A DNA stretch of 64,000 nt from CAZBMD01 sp964493325 (GTDB lineage Bacteria; Babelota; Babeliae; Babelales; RVW-14), in contig CAZBMD010000001.1 in assembly GCA_964493325.1 (NCBI GenBank), forward strand, positions 62,001 through 126,000, given 5' to 3'. This document shows positions 62,946 through 64,000 of the stretch, piece by piece. The position numbers were made by a program, and so were the translations under genes. Positions within the stretch are counted from its first letter, which is position 1. Each line of letters opens with the position of its first letter. The notes under the pieces are model-generated. The model had not been told where the DNA came from. It made no database searches and saw nothing but the letters and a program-made list of their open reading frames with translations.

Positions 62946-64000
62946 ATGAAAATTTCACGTCTAATAATTACGCTGGTGAGTATTAGTATTTCAACGAATT
63001 GTTTTTTGCATTCAATGAACAATGCGTTTCAAGATTTTTTGGAGCGACAAGCTGATGCATTTGAGCAGTCGGTTGGCCGCTACAATGCGACCTTTGATTT
63101 GCGTACTGCGGGTAATGGCGATGAGAATGATTTTGGGGGTACGCGTGCTGGTGCATTTACTAAAAGTTTTGAGCACGATGCCGCAACTGGTCTTTTGACG
63201 GCAAATGGTCTTGCCGAGTACAATAAAATGCTAACAGCGATAGCAAGCGGTAATCAGAGTGACTGGAATGCTTTGAATCTTGCATACCCAGATTCGCAAA
63301 AACTTGTCAGTCCTCAGGCTTCACTGATGAATACGTTGCAAGGTTGCCCTTCACATCTTTTTGAAGGCTATGTTCCACCAAAACTTGCAACAGCCAAAGG
63401 CGCTGCTCAAGAAATTGAGCTTTATTTAAAAATGCTGTGCCGACATGTTCATTTTAGTGATTATGGAACTGGTGCAAATACCGATGACAATGGCTCTGGA
63501 GGCTCAATCACTCAGGTTGCTGCAGATATATTGCAAAGTCTTGGCGATGCTTATCAGGGTCCTCGTGATCCAGATACCGGAACCGTGACCCCAAAAGTTT
63601 TGTTCCGTGGCAACGCGTATGGCAATCTTCTAGGATACCATGTTTCACAATTTTTGCTGCAAGATACATCGCCGCTCTATTCACTTAATCTTATTACCCA
63701 TAAACCTTACGTTCCTGTTGCTCAAAAAAGAGAATTTGGCGTTTCATGGGCTGATTTTGTAGATATGGAAAATGGTCATACGCCTCGCCCTTATGTTTTG
63801 AACCATGATTTTGTTGGTGAAGCGTACACTGTTGCAGGGCGCGACCTTGGAACATGGGTACACAGGGATGGTCCGCTCGAACTTGTATTGCATGCAGCTA
63901 ATTTCTTGTTTGCTCACGGATTTCCATTTTCAAGCGCTTTGCCATATTACAACGGATCGATGCCTAATGAAATGGGATTTACAGCAATGGGCGCTCCTGA
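62946..64000 (+). CDS. Vanadium-haloperoxidase-like secreted protein, C-terminus beyond window
   Basis: The ATG at 62946 follows AAGGG, and the frame stays open to the window end (351 codons). A signal peptide (about 1-22) is followed by segments typical of the vanadium-dependent haloperoxidase / PAP2-related family: AAQEIELYLKMLCRHVHF, then KVLFRGNAYGNLLGYHVSQF. The catalytic Arg/His motifs that bind vanadate or phosphate should lie beyond the window, so activity cannot be judged. It could be a haloperoxidase or an acid phosphatase relative. It is translated just after the outer-membrane protein gene. Confidence 0.65.
   Translation, partial: MKISRLIITLVSISISTNCFLHSMNNAFQDFLERQADAFEQSVGRYNATFDLRTAGNGDENDFGGTRAGAFTKSFEHDAATGLLTANGLAEYNKMLTAIASGNQSDWNALNLAYPDSQKLVSPQASLMNTLQGCPSHLFEGYVPPKLATAKGAAQEIELYLKMLCRHVHFSDYGTGANTDDNGSGGSITQVAADILQSLGDAYQGPRDPDTGTVTPKVLFRGNAYGNLLGYHVSQFLLQDTSPLYSLNLITHKPYVPVAQKREFGVSWADFVDMENGHTPRPYVLNHDFVGEAYTVAGRDLGTWVHRDGPLELVLHAANFLFAHGFPFSSALPYYNGSMPNEMGFTAMGAP

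Overview
The window reads as chromosomal DNA of a small-genome, LPS-bearing (diderm) bacterium, most likely a member of Candidatus Dependentiae (TM6) or a similar intracellular lineage. This assignment is an inference. It rests on LPS and outer-membrane genes (waaA, lpxK, lptA-like, two Omp85 proteins), many short secreted proteins of unknown family, eukaryote-like repeat proteins (WD40, ankyrin with a zinc finger), a Chlamydia-like class Ic ribonucleotide reductase, an amino-acid importer, and low GC content.

Layout. 1-8.3 kb: a coiled-coil secreted protein (cut by the window edge), a lipase-like protein, then bamA, an unknown secreted protein, an LptA-like protein and mutL. 8.3-14.5 kb: a minus-strand surface-sugar operon (wecB, wecC, a fused two-domain oxidoreductase, waaA). 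14.5-21 kb: a 63-residue membrane peptide, brnQ, nrdA and nrdB. 21-28 kb: a second Omp85 protein, tRNA-Glu, acylphosphatase, a glycosyltransferase, and the membrane part of an F-type ATP synthase with a four-hairpin c subunit. 28-36 kb: a paralogous pair of secreted proteins, a CocE-type hydrolase, ppsA, a glycosyltransferase-like protein and rsmA. 36.4 kb: tmRNA. 37-45.5 kb: an accessory zone (WD40 protein, MazG-like and rhodanese proteins, a sialidase-like protein, zinc-finger/ankyrin protein) around cysK-dapF. 45.7-47.7 kb: groES-groEL behind a promoter with an inverted-repeat operator. 48-55 kb: secreted paralogs and a run of enzyme-like proteins carrying N-terminal export-type segments (a PLP-fold protein lacking its lysine, two methyltransferases, a uracil phosphoribosyltransferase) plus nfo. 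55-60.6 kb: a WecA/MraY-type transferase, lpxK, infB and nusA. 60.8-61.1 kb: a probable oriC. 61.3-64 kb: an outer-membrane protein and a vanadium-haloperoxidase-like protein (cut by the window end).

How the parts fit: WecA-like, WecB and WecC could start and supply an N-acetylmannosaminuronate-containing glycan. WaaA, LpxK, the LptA-like protein and BamA build and place LPS and outer-membrane proteins. The accessory zones mostly encode exported proteins, as expected for a host-associated cell.

The most unusual observation is that the 3' ends of two housekeeping genes, nrdB and dapF, each have a diverged second copy about 0.7-1.2 kb downstream. In both cases a single accessory gene in the opposite orientation sits between the intact gene end and the copy. 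The shared geometry suggests a common route of gene insertion at gene 3' ends.
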